Of a DNA stretch of 57,963 bases, positions 24,437 to 32,919 are shown in pieces. How positions within the stretch are numbered: the first letter of the stretch is position 1; every line of letters starts with the position of its first letter. The stretch comes from DATMQA01 sp035566895 (lineage in GTDB: Bacteria > Verrucomicrobiota > Verrucomicrobiia > Limisphaerales > UBA8199), in contig DATMQA010000219.1 in the NCBI GenBank assembly GCA_035566895.1, positions 1-57,963 of the forward strand, written 5' to 3'. Both the position numbers and the translations under genes were made by a program. The notes under the pieces are model-generated. The model had not been told where the DNA came from. It searched no databases and worked only from the letters and a program-made list of their open reading frames with translations.

Positions 24437-24887
24437 AGGGCGATTTTGGCTTAAAAGGTAATGATGCACGAGGTCATTTGGAGCAAAAAGCAGCTGGTTT
24501 CATTCCAAATTTGAGTGGAAATGCCATTCGATCGCATTCGACCCTCGCGCCAAGTAAATACTTGCCGTGCAATGCTTTGTGCGCCTGTTATTCCCAGGAT
24601 CCAATTTAATGAGCGGAAGAAACACCGCCGAGCTCCTTTCTGGCCGCGGACCTGGTGTTGGGTGTTGATTCGTTGGTCCCTGGTTGAATCGAACTTATGA
24701 TTCAGTCCTGCCATGATTCGGTCGGTCCATCCTTTAGTTAGCGCCTGGCTCGCGAAGAATTCTGTCCTGCCGGCTGCGCGCTAGCGCCACTCAATGGCTT
24801 GCATCGGGTGGAGCCATCAGGTAAGAATAGGAGCACAGCCGGAAGGGCTTGAAGTTCTGAGCATTTGCGGCTGTTTCTGACCTGGGT
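24437..24887. other. Intergenic region without a recognisable gene
   Basis: This 450-base stretch separates the FHA gene (minus) from the tRNA gene (plus). An 87-codon minus-strand frame (24451-24714) overlaps the FHA start and shows no family motif. I see no repeat longer than a few bases here. It should contain the promoters of both flanking genes. Confidence 0.45.
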
Positions 24888-24962
24888 GCCAATGTAGCTC
24901 AGCGGTAGAGCAACGGTTTCGTAAACCGTCGGTCGCCGGTTCAATCCCGGCCATTGGCTCCA
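24888..24962 (+). tRNA. tRNA-Thr (CGU anticodon), CCA encoded
   Basis: 75 nt. The acceptor stem GCCAATG pairs with CATTGGC, followed by a T discriminator and genomic CCA. The D arm is GCTC...GAGC. The anticodon stem ACGGT/ACCGT encloses the loop TTCGTAA, giving anticodon CGT, which reads ACG (Thr). The T arm is GCCGG-TTCAATC-CCGGC. All stems are perfect. Confidence 0.96.
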
Positions 24963-25064
24963 TTCGGTAAAACGAGGTGATTTTCCACTTCCTGGCCCGA
25001 TGGCTCGCGAGGCCGGCCTCAAGTCCTTGTGCGAGGTGGATGGTTGTGGTTCATTGGTGGCATC

Positions 25065-26201
25065 ATGTGCCGCGTTGCCGACCTTATGTCTGCGCTGGGT
25101 GGCGTTCTGTTTGTCTGCCAACCGGTGTTCGGCGCGGAGACGGCGGTTTGGCCGATGTTTCGCGGCAGCCAGGCGCTGTTGGGCGCATCACCCGCCGAAC
25201 TCTCCGAACCACTGGAGTTGGCCTGGACCTTCAAGACGGCAGGGCCAGTCAAATCGTCCGCCGCGTTGGATGGCACCCGGGTATTTGTCGGGTCAGACGA
25301 CGCCAACGTGTATGCGTTGGCGGCGGATAAGGGCAGGCAACTGTGGGCCTTCAAAACCGGTGATGCGGTCGAAGCAACGCCCCTGGTCCTGGAAGGCGTT
25401 GTTTATGCCGGCTCGGCGGACGGCTTCCTGTATGCGCTCGACCAGGTAACGGGCGCGCTGAAATGGAAGTACAAGACCGAGGGGAAGATTGCCGGCGGAG
25501 CCAACTGGTTTCGCCTGCCCGGGGCGCCGTCCGCCCGCATCGTGGTGGGCAGCTACGATAATTCCGTCCACTGCGTGGATGCTTCCACGGGCAAGGCAGT
25601 GTGGACGTGCGAGACCTCGAATTTCATCAACGGCACGCCCGCGGTGGCCGACGGCAAGATCATCTTCGGGGGCTGTGACGGCGACCTGCACGTGGTCGAT
25701 GGCGCCAACGGCAAGGTGCTCCGCTCGGTGGAAGCGGGTGGCTACATCCCCGGTTCGCCGGCCGTGAAGGGCACGCGGGCGTTTGTCGGCCATTACGGCA
25801 GCCAGGTGCTTTGCGCGGATATCGCCACGGGGGAGGTCGTGTGGCGCTCGAAGGAACACAACGCCCCTTTTTTTTCCTCACCCGCGGTGGCCGACAGCTC
25901 TCTGGTCATTGGCGGCCGCGGCAAGCGGGTGTTTTGCCTGGCTTGCGCCGATGGGAAGGAGCTTTGGACATTTACGACCAACGGCGACGTGGACAGTTCT
26001 CCCGTCGTTTGCGGGCAAAAGGTCGTATTCGGCTCGTCCGACGGGCGGTTGTACGTGGTGAGCCTGGCGGCAGGCAAACAGCTCTGGTCGTATGACATCG
26101 GCAAGGCCCTCACCGCTTCGCCTGCGGTGGGCAAGGGCCTGTTGGTGCTCGGCTCGGAAGACGGAGTGGTGTACGCCTTCCGCTCGAAGAAAAAGCGTTG
26201 A
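25065..26201 (+). CDS. Secreted PQQ-like beta-propeller protein, first gene of ABC exporter operon
   Basis: 378 residues from the ATG at 25065; an earlier GTG at 25029 is also open. The signal peptide is ALGGVLFVCQPVFGAE. The mature part opens VWPMFRGSQALLG, a variant of the W-P-x-F-R-G cap, and then gives about seven blades (VFVGSDDANVYALAADKG, LYALDQVTGALKWKY, and so on). No CXXCH haem motif and no dehydrogenase catalytic region is visible, so a binding or scaffold role is more likely than catalysis. The next gene starts five bases after its stop. Confidence 0.88.
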   Translation: MCRVADLMSALGGVLFVCQPVFGAETAVWPMFRGSQALLGASPAELSEPLELAWTFKTAGPVKSSAALDGTRVFVGSDDANVYALAADKGRQLWAFKTGDAVEATPLVLEGVVYAGSADGFLYALDQVTGALKWKYKTEGKIAGGANWFRLPGAPSARIVVGSYDNSVHCVDASTGKAVWTCETSNFINGTPAVADGKIIFGGCDGDLHVVDGANGKVLRSVEAGGYIPGSPAVKGTRAFVGHYGSQVLCADIATGEVVWRSKEHNAPFFSSPAVADSSLVIGGRGKRVFCLACADGKELWTFTTNGDVDSSPVVCGQKVVFGSSDGRLYVVSLAAGKQLWSYDIGKALTASPAVGKGLLVLGSEDGVVYAFRSKKKR

Positions 26202-26205
26202 CCGT

Positions 26206-27492
26206 ATGCGCATCGTTCAGTTGACCCCAGGCACGGGAAATTTTTATTGCGGCAGTTGTCTGCGGGACAACGCGCTGGTGCGCGGCTTGCGGGCCAAAGG
26301 CCACGAGGTGCTGATGGTGCCGCTGTATCTGCCCCTGGTCATTGACGAACCAGCCGAGAACGAAGATGCGCCTATCTTCCTGAGCGGCATCAGCGTCTTT
26401 CTCGAACAGAAAATTCCCGCCTTCCGGCACACGCCGGACTGGCTGAACCGCGCCTTGAGCTCGCCGGCGCTGTTGCGGCTGGCAGCAAACCTGGCCGGCA
26501 TGACCACGGCCCGGGAGCTCGGCGAAGCGGCGGTTTCGATGCTGCAAGGCGAACAAAGCCGCCAGGCTCAGGAAGTCGAACGACTCGTCACCTGGTTGCG
26601 CAGCCAACCCGCCCCTGAGGTGTTTTGTTTGTCCAACTCCCTGCTCAGCGGGTTGACCCATCGGCTTAAGGAAGAATTCCACGTCCCGATTGTCTGCACC
26701 ATGCAAGGGGAAGATTCCTTCCTCGACGCCCTGCCTGAGCCCTATCGCAAACAATCCTGGGACCTGCTGGCCAGGCGCTGCGCCGAAATCGACCAATTCA
26801 TCGCCGTCAGCCAGTACTTCGGCGACTCGATGCGCAGCCGGCTGGGGTTGCCAGCCGAGCGGGTCACAGTGGTGTATCCTGGCATCGCAGTGGAAGACTT
26901 TGCGCAGGCTGTGGCACCGCCCAATCCGCCCGTCATCGCCTACCTGGCCCGGATGCACCCCGCCAAGGGCCTGGACACCCTGGTCGAGGCCTTCCTCAAA
27001 CTGAAGGAATGGAACCGAGTGCCCGGGTTGCGGCTCCGGATTGCCGGCGCCATGGCGGGCGCGGATAACCGCTTTGTGGATTCTTTGAAGAAACGGCTTT
27101 CACGGCTTTCGCCAGACGTCGAGTTCCTGCCTAACCTGGACCGGCACGCGAAACTTGAATTCTTGCGCACCATCACCGTGTTGTCCGTGCCCGCCAACTA
27201 CGGTGAGGCGTTTGGACTTTATCTGTTGGAAGCCTGGGCTTCGGGCGTGCCGGTCGTCCAGCCGCGCCACGCGGCTTTTCCGGAACTGCTGGCGCAAACC
27301 GGGGGTGGCATTCTTTGCGAGCCGGATAGTCCGAATGCTTTGGCCGAGGCGCTCCAACAATTGCTGCTGGACCCGGCCAGGGCCCGGCAGTACGGCGAAG
27401 CCGGCCGCAAAGCGGCCCGGCAACATTTCACGATTGAAACGATGACGGACAAAACTGAAGCCGTGCTGCGCAAGGCCACCCATGCTGCTTGA
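26206..27492 (+). CDS. Family 4 glycosyltransferase (GT-B fold)
   Basis: 428 residues starting MRIVQLTPGTGNFYCGSCLRD. The N-terminal acceptor domain runs to about residue 225. The nucleotide-sugar domain shows VIAYLARMHPAKGLDTLVEA, then the donor-site motif GEAFGLYLLEAWASGVPVV with the EX7E-type glutamates. It should transfer a sugar from a nucleotide donor to a lipid or glycan acceptor on the cytoplasmic side. It overlaps the ABC ATPase gene by 11 bases, suggesting the product or its carrier is handled by that exporter. An upstream in-frame extension inside the propeller gene is rejected. Confidence 0.9.
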   Translation: MRIVQLTPGTGNFYCGSCLRDNALVRGLRAKGHEVLMVPLYLPLVIDEPAENEDAPIFLSGISVFLEQKIPAFRHTPDWLNRALSSPALLRLAANLAGMTTARELGEAAVSMLQGEQSRQAQEVERLVTWLRSQPAPEVFCLSNSLLSGLTHRLKEEFHVPIVCTMQGEDSFLDALPEPYRKQSWDLLARRCAEIDQFIAVSQYFGDSMRSRLGLPAERVTVVYPGIAVEDFAQAVAPPNPPVIAYLARMHPAKGLDTLVEAFLKLKEWNRVPGLRLRIAGAMAGADNRFVDSLKKRLSRLSPDVEFLPNLDRHAKLEFLRTITVLSVPANYGEAFGLYLLEAWASGVPVVQPRHAAFPELLAQTGGGILCEPDSPNALAEALQQLLLDPARARQYGEAGRKAARQHFTIETMTDKTEAVLRKATHAA

Positions 27493-28159
27493 ACTGACCC
27501 GTGTCTCGAAAGCTTACGCGTCACCGGATGGCGGCCCGGCGGTGGAGGTGCTCAAAGACGTTGACCTGCAACTTGCTGCCGGCGAGGCGGTCGCGATCAT
27601 CGGCCCGTCGGGTTCGGGAAAGAGCACGCTGTTGAACATCATGGGAGCGTTGGACCTGCCGACCGATGGCCAGGTGCGGCTGGACGGCCGCGATTTGCGC
27701 AGCTTGAACGAAGCCGAACTGGCCACGATGCGCAACCGCAGCATCGGTTTCATCTTTCAACTGCACCACCTCCTGCCGCAATGCACGGTCCTGGAAAATG
27801 TGCTGATTCCCACGCTCACCGCGCCGGCTAAATTGCATACAGCCGCGACACTCGAACGAGCCGAACGGCTGCTCGATTGGGTCGGCCTGAAACAGCGGCA
27901 TTCGCACCGGCCAGGCCAGCTCTCCGGGGGTGAACGCCAGCGCGTAGCCGTGGTGCGGGCGTTGATCAACCGGCCAAAACTGCTGTTGGCCGACGAACCG
28001 ACCGGCTCGCTCGACCGGGCCGCGGCGATGAAGCTTGGCGAGTTATTGGTCGAGCTTAATACCAGGGAAGGTGTTGCGCTGGTGCTCGTGACCCATTCGC
28101 AGGAACTCGCCCGACGCCTGCCGCGGGTGCTCGAACTCGACGGCGGTGTGCTGCGTTGA
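27482..28159 (+). CDS. LolD/MacB-type ABC transporter ATPase
   Basis: 225 residues with all ABC motifs: Walker A GPSGSGKST, the Q-loop in FIFQLHHLLPQ, signature LSGGERQR, Walker B LLLADEPTGSLD and the H-loop LVTHS. The FQxHHLLP Q-loop and LDLPTDGQV are typical of the LolD/MacB/FtsE branch that works with FtsX-type permeases. It overlaps the glycosyltransferase gene and is one base from the permease gene. Confidence 0.94.
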   Translation: MLLELTRVSKAYASPDGGPAVEVLKDVDLQLAAGEAVAIIGPSGSGKSTLLNIMGALDLPTDGQVRLDGRDLRSLNEAELATMRNRSIGFIFQLHHLLPQCTVLENVLIPTLTAPAKLHTAATLERAERLLDWVGLKQRHSHRPGQLSGGERQRVAVVRALINRPKLLLADEPTGSLDRAAAMKLGELLVELNTREGVALVLVTHSQELARRLPRVLELDGGVLR

Positions 28160-28160
28160 A

Positions 28161-31100
28161 ATGACAACCCGGACCCTTGTTTTCCGAAGCTTGCGGTTTT
28201 ATTGGCGGGGACACCTTGGGGTCCTGGCGGGCACCTGCGTGAGCTGCGCGATTCTCACCGGCGCCCTGGTGGTGGGAGATTCGGAGCGCTACACGCTCGA
28301 ACAAATGGGGCGGGCACGGCTGGGCAAAACGGAAATGGCACTGAAGACGGAGGAGCATTTTGTTCGCGCCAGGCTGGCGGACGAGCTGGAACGCGACCTT
28401 AAGGCGACGGTAGCCCCTGCAATCATGCTGCGCGGTTCGGCGGCCCTCCCCGATGGCCGGGCGCGCGCTAACGATGTGCAAATTGTCGGGGTTGAAGAAC
28501 GGTTTTGGAAGCTGGGGGGGACCAGCAACCTGCTTCAGAACGCCGAGAGCGATGAATTGGTCGTCAATGAGCGGCTCGCAAAACATCTTGGTGTGGGCCT
28601 CAATGACACGCTCATCCTGCGCGTCGAAAGACCGTCGCTCATCTCGCGAGAAGCGCCCTTGTCGGGCCGCAGCGATGTCTCCATCCCTCTGCGCGGCCGG
28701 GTGCGCGCGATGGCGGGCGAGGGTGCCTTCGGCCGGTTCAGCCTGCAAGCCAACCAGGTGGCGCAGATGTCGGTGTTCGTCCCGCTGCGTGCCTTGCAGG
28801 AGCAACTCAAACACACTAACCAGGCCAACCTGCTGCTGACCAGCGCCGGTACGAACGCCAACCCAGCCTTGCGCGCCGATTGGGCTTTGGCGGATACGGG
28901 TTTGGAAGTGCGCGAACTGCCCGGCAGCAAACAAATCGAGTTGCGCACCGACCGCGTGTTCCTCGAGCCGGAGGTGGCACGGAGCGCGCTCACCCTGTCA
29001 CCCGTCGCCGTCGGCGCATTGACCTACTTCGTGAACGAATTCCGGTTGGGCCAGCGTACGACGCCCTACTCGTTTATCACGGCTGCGGGCCACCAGCAAC
29101 GGGATGACGAGATTACCATCAACTCGTGGCTGGCGGAAGACCTCAGAGCGAAAGTGGGCGATGAACTGGCGCTGCGCTACTTCGTCATCGGCGAACGGCG
29201 GGAGCTGGCCGAGCAGACCGCCACATTCCGCGTGCATGAGATTACGCCGCTGGAACCGGATTCGTCCTGGATGCCGGATTTTCCAGGGCTGGCGGATGTC
29301 GGCAACTGCCGCGATTGGGAGCCGGGCACACCGATTGATACCGGGCGCATCCGTCCCAAAGACGAAGATTATTGGAAAAAGTATCGCGGCACGCCGAAGG
29401 CCTTCGTAACGCTGGCCGCGGGTCAGAGGTTGTGGTCGAACCGGTTCGGGAATCTTACGGCAGTGCGGTATCCGGCGGGAACTCCTGTGGAGTCGAAACT
29501 GAGGCAAACACTCGAGCCTGGGGCGCTCGGCTTGTTTTTCACGCCAGTGCGCGAGTTGGGGTTGCAAGCCAGCCGGCAATCGCTGGATTTCGGCCAATTG
29601 TTCATCGGCTTCAGCTTCTTCCTCATCGTGGCGGCGCTGCTGCTGACCGGGATGCTCTATGCGTTCAACGTGGAACAGCGGCACGAGGAAGCCGGATTGC
29701 TGCGCGCGCTCGGGTTCCGGCCGCGCCAGGTGCAACGAATCCTTCTGTCGGAAGGAGGCTCGCTAGCAATTCTCGGCACAGTCATCGGCGTGGCCACCGG
29801 AGTGCTTTATACGAAGCTGGCCTTGTATGGTTTGTCCACCGTGTGGCAGAAGGCCGTTGGCACTTCAGAATTTCGGTATCACGCCGAACCGGCGACCGTG
29901 CTGCTCGGTGCGGGGTTAAGTTTGGCCGCCGCCGTGGGGGCAATGTGGCTGGCCCAGCGCGGCCAGGCCAGGCGCGCGCCCGCTGAGTTGCTGGGCAGCG
30001 GGGCGGATGCAAATGAAACACCAAGCTCCAAACACCAAGCTCCAGGGAAACACCAAACACCAAACACCAAACACCAAACCCGAAAACCAGGTCGCCACTG
30101 GGTTTTGGATGTTGGAGTTTGGTGTTTCTCTGGAGTTTGGGGCTTGGTGTTTGGTGTTTCCCTGGCTGGCGCAGTAGTCTTAGTGGTTTGCGCCGGTCGT
30201 GAGAAGGACCCTGAGACATTCTTCAGCGTCGGCGCCTTGTTGTTGCTCGCCGGGATTGCGTTCAGCCAGCGATTGCTCGCGGCCATGACCAGGCTGGCGC
30301 GAAGTCTGGGAGCCATGGGCCGGCGGAATGCCGCCCGGCGTCGTGGGCGCAGTTTGACCAGCATTAGCGTGCTGGCGAGCGGCGTTTTTCTGGTCGTGGC
30401 CGTCAATGCGTTCCGGCAGAATCCGCAGCAGGAGGCACAGCACCGGCGTTCCGGCACGGGCGGCTTTGCGCTCTACGCGCGGTCGGCACTGCCGGTGTAT
30501 GACGACTTAAACAGCGCCGCCGGCCGCGAGTTGTTCGGCTTGCCGAGTGAACTGATGAAGGACGTGAGCGCGGTGCCACTGCGCGTCCGGGAAGGCGATG
30601 ACGCGAGCTGTCTGAATCTGAACAGGGCGGTGCGACCGCGTTTGGTGGGCTTGCGGGCGGAGGAGTTGGAGCGGCGCAAGGCCTTTACCTTCGTGAGCCA
30701 AGCCGGCAACTGGGGGTTGCTAAATCAACTGGCTCCTGATGGCGCGGTGCCGGCGGTTGGCGATGAGCAGACGGTCCGTTGGTCGTTGGGGAAGAAAGTC
30801 GGAGACACGCTGCCATATACTGACGAGCGCGGGAAGACGTTCACCATCCGCATCGTCGGCATAGTGGCGAATTCCATCCTGCAAGGCAGCCTTTTGATTT
30901 CGGAACAGCATTTTGTCGAGCGGTTTCCCGACACCGGCGGCTATCGCGCGTTCCTGATCGACGCACGCCGGGACTGTACCGCCGAAGTAGCGGAGGCGTT
31001 ATCACGCGGTTTGCAGGACCGGGGATTGGAAGTCACACCGGCCTGGCGGCGGCTGGCAGACTTCCTGGAAGTGGAAAACACCTACCTGGCGATTTTCCAG

Positions 31101-31460
31101 GCGCTCGGCGGTTTGGGCTTGTGGCTCGGCAGCGTCGGGCTGGGGATCGTGGTGTTGAGAAATGTTTTGGAGCGCCGTGGTGAGTTGGCTTTGCTGCAGG
31201 CAGTCGGGTTCCGTCGCCGAGCGTTGCAATGGCTCGTGCTCAGCGAGCATTGGCTGCTGATTTTCCTCGGGTTGGCGAGCGGGCTGGTGGCAGCGGTGCT
31301 GGCGTTATGGCCCGCGTTGCGTTCTCCCGGAACCGAGGTGCCGGTGGTATGGCTGACCCTGACGCTGGCCGGTCTGGCGCTAGGTGGCATGCTCTGGAGC
31401 TGGTTGGCCGCGTTGGCCGCCTTGCATGGGCCGCTGCTCCCGGCGTTGCGTAACGAGTAA
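28161..31460 (+). CDS. Large FtsX/MacB-type ABC permease with repeat insertion
   Basis: 1099 residues. An N-terminal membrane helix (HLGVLAGTCVSCAILTGALV) is followed by a long extracytoplasmic part, then a first FtsX core (QLFIGFSFFLIVAALLLTGM, EEAGLLRALGFRPRQVQRIL). A second periplasmic part and second FtsX core (GLWLGSVGLGIVVLRNVLER, GELALLQAVGFRRRALQWLV) follow. This is the two-core layout of large LolC/E- or MacB-related permeases, here probably moving a lipid or glycoconjugate. Residues about 619-671 derive from an inverted CAAACAC heptamer array: hydrophilic KHQTPN-type repeats, then a hydrophobic stretch (VWCFSGVWGLVFGVSLAGAV) that may serve as a membrane helix. The ATG follows the ATPase stop by one base. 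Confidence 0.9.
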   Translation: MTTRTLVFRSLRFYWRGHLGVLAGTCVSCAILTGALVVGDSERYTLEQMGRARLGKTEMALKTEEHFVRARLADELERDLKATVAPAIMLRGSAALPDGRARANDVQIVGVEERFWKLGGTSNLLQNAESDELVVNERLAKHLGVGLNDTLILRVERPSLISREAPLSGRSDVSIPLRGRVRAMAGEGAFGRFSLQANQVAQMSVFVPLRALQEQLKHTNQANLLLTSAGTNANPALRADWALADTGLEVRELPGSKQIELRTDRVFLEPEVARSALTLSPVAVGALTYFVNEFRLGQRTTPYSFITAAGHQQRDDEITINSWLAEDLRAKVGDELALRYFVIGERRELAEQTATFRVHEITPLEPDSSWMPDFPGLADVGNCRDWEPGTPIDTGRIRPKDEDYWKKYRGTPKAFVTLAAGQRLWSNRFGNLTAVRYPAGTPVESKLRQTLEPGALGLFFTPVRELGLQASRQSLDFGQLFIGFSFFLIVAALLLTGMLYAFNVEQRHEEAGLLRALGFRPRQVQRILLSEGGSLAILGTVIGVATGVLYTKLALYGLSTVWQKAVGTSEFRYHAEPATVLLGAGLSLAAAVGAMWLAQRGQARRAPAELLGSGADANETPSSKHQAPGKHQTPNTKHQTRKPGRHWVLDVGVWCFSGVWGLVFGVSLAGAVVLVVCAGREKDPETFFSVGALLLLAGIAFSQRLLAAMTRLARSLGAMGRRNAARRRGRSLTSISVLASGVFLVVAVNAFRQNPQQEAQHRRSGTGGFALYARSALPVYDDLNSAAGRELFGLPSELMKDVSAVPLRVREGDDASCLNLNRAVRPRLVGLRAEELERRKAFTFVSQAGNWGLLNQLAPDGAVPAVGDEQTVRWSLGKKVGDTLPYTDERGKTFTIRIVGIVANSILQGSLLISEQHFVERFPDTGGYRAFLIDARRDCTAEVAEALSRGLQDRGLEVTPAWRRLADFLEVENTYLAIFQALGGLGLWLGSVGLGIVVLRNVLERRGELALLQAVGFRRRALQWLVLSEHWLLIFLGLASGLVAAVLALWPALRSPGTEVPVVWLTLTLAGLALGGMLWSWLAALAALHGPLLPALRNE
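30016..30170. repeat. Inverted heptamer array (CAAACAC / GTTTGGT) inside the permease gene
   Basis: The left arm (30016-30080) is built of CAAACAC and CAAGCTC units. The right arm (about 30100-30170) is its imperfect reverse complement (GGAGTTTGGTGTTTCTC, TTGGTGTTTGGTGTTTCCC). The spacer is about 20 bases. The frame stays open through both arms. Confidence 0.88.
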
Positions 31461-31466
31461 CCCCTC

Positions 31467-32714
31467 CTATCGGGCTTTCACGTCGTAGCACAGCAGCACG
31501 TCTTGATCGCGGAGGTAGAGTTTACCATTAGCGATGACCGGGTGCGGCCAACTGTGCTCCTTGCTGCGGTGAGGCTGGTTGAAGCGCCCGTGTTCCTTGT
31601 AGCCGTCGGGCGTGGCCTCGATGAGCGCAACGGTCCCTGGGCCGTCTTCCTGGCGCAGATAAAAATGACCGTCGGCATATACGAGGCCCCCCTTCCCGAG
31701 CTTTTCCTTGTTTTGCCATTTGGCCTCGCCGGTAAGGAAGGTCTGGCAGGTCCAGCCTTTGCCGTCCGAGTAGCCATAAACATAATCGCCCACCTTAATC
31801 GCGCCGCCGTGATGATTGACGATGACCTTGTTCGCATAAACCTCTTGCGCAGTGAAGCTGCCTGAGTTCGCGCTGAGTTTGAAGAGATTGCAACCCGCTC
31901 CATAACCCGAGGTGACGTACACGAAATCACCTGTCCAAATCGGTGTGGGGATAACGGCGGTCTGCCCCCGGCGCGGGGCGCGCCAGAGCAGTTTGCCGTC
32001 CGCCGCCGCAATGCCCGCCACGCTGCTTGGGGTGAGCACAACATATTGCTTCACGCCGCCAATCTCGGCGAGGATGAGCGACGAGTAATGCGCCGGGTCG
32101 GTGAAGCCCGTGCTCTGCCACAGCAAAGCGCCGGTTTGTTTATTCAAAGCGACAACCGCCCCTTTCGCTCCGCCAGGCGTTACTGCCACTTGGTCCCCAT
32201 CGACCAACGGAGATTCCGTAAACCCCCAGTTAGGCTGTCCGCCGCCAAAGTCTTTGGTAAAGCTCTTGCGCCACTTTTCAGTGCCGCTCCCCGTTTCGAG
32301 ACATAACAATTCACCCGTTTGCTCCACAACGAAAAGCAAATTCCCATCGACCGTCGGCGCGGCGCGAGGGCCGACGACACCAGCCGGGGCGGCTGGCTTG
32401 CCAAGTTTGGCGGACCAAACCTGTTTGCCATCAGCCACGTTCAGGGCGAAGACAAAACTGGAAGCTTCTTTTTCGCCGGCCGTATAAATGCGCTCGTCAA
32501 CCACCGAAACGGTCGCGAAGCCGCTTCCGAGTCCGGTGGCTTCCCACACCAGAGGCGGTCCGCCCGCCGGCCAGTCCTTCAGCAGGCCGGTCTCGCTGGA
32601 AACGCCGTCGCGATGGGGACCACGCCATTGGGGCCAGTCGGAAGCGGTGGCCGGCGCGATTGCCGCCAGAGAAAACAGAAGCAGGGTGGCGGTGAGAGAT
32701 TGGAGCTTGTTCAT
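31467..32714 (-). CDS. Secreted PQQ-like propeller protein (divergent pair, A)
   Basis: 415 residues from the ATG at 32714 with a signal peptide (LTATLLLFSLAAIAPATA). The mature N-terminus DWPQWRGPHRDGVSSETGLL is the classic cap of this family, followed by about seven PQQ-like blades (DGNLLFVVEQTGELLCLETG, KQTGALLWQ, ADGKLLWRAPRRG). It ends with the closing strand NGKLYLRDQDVLLCYDV. No haem or metal motif is seen. Its closest relative in the window is the divergently transcribed gene at 32920-34191, which shares cap, blade order and the near-identical ALIEATPDGYKEHGRF/ALVEATPDGCREKGRF segment. Confidence 0.9.
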   Translation of the reverse strand: MNKLQSLTATLLLFSLAAIAPATASDWPQWRGPHRDGVSSETGLLKDWPAGGPPLVWEATGLGSGFATVSVVDERIYTAGEKEASSFVFALNVADGKQVWSAKLGKPAAPAGVVGPRAAPTVDGNLLFVVEQTGELLCLETGSGTEKWRKSFTKDFGGGQPNWGFTESPLVDGDQVAVTPGGAKGAVVALNKQTGALLWQSTGFTDPAHYSSLILAEIGGVKQYVVLTPSSVAGIAAADGKLLWRAPRRGQTAVIPTPIWTGDFVYVTSGYGAGCNLFKLSANSGSFTAQEVYANKVIVNHHGGAIKVGDYVYGYSDGKGWTCQTFLTGEAKWQNKEKLGKGGLVYADGHFYLRQEDGPGTVALIEATPDGYKEHGRFNQPHRSKEHSWPHPVIANGKLYLRDQDVLLCYDVKAR

Positions 32715-32784
32715 AATGAGGTGCGTCAAACGCCGCGCATGTTGTCCCGGGTAAAGCTAAAATGCAAACAGAATGGAGGGTAGG

Positions 32785-32844
32785 CGTGAAACGTGAAACG
32801 TGAACCTGGCGTCGGCAAATTCACGTTTCACGTTTTACGTTTCA
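32785..32844. repeat. Inverted GTGAAAC heptamer hairpin
   Basis: CGTGAAACGTGAAACGTGAA (32785-32804) faces TTCACGTTTCACGTTTTACG plus TTTCA (32820-32844) across a 15-nt spacer, making a hairpin of three 7-nt units per arm. It lies in the 205-base gap between the divergent propeller paralogues. Confidence 0.9.
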
Positions 32845-32919
32845 GATGCACCTGCCTTCACGGAGCCATACACCGGGTCTTGCGTAAGAGGCTGCAAGCG
32901 GCCACTCTCCCAGGACATT

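Noticed and set aside
24451..24714. 87-codon minus-strand frame between the FHA gene and the tRNA
   Set aside because: Overlaps the FHA start on the same strand in another frame; no motif, no ribosome-binding site.
24738..25121. Minus-strand frame reading through the tRNA gene
   Set aside because: Its central part is the reverse translation of tRNA-Thr, a common false protein.
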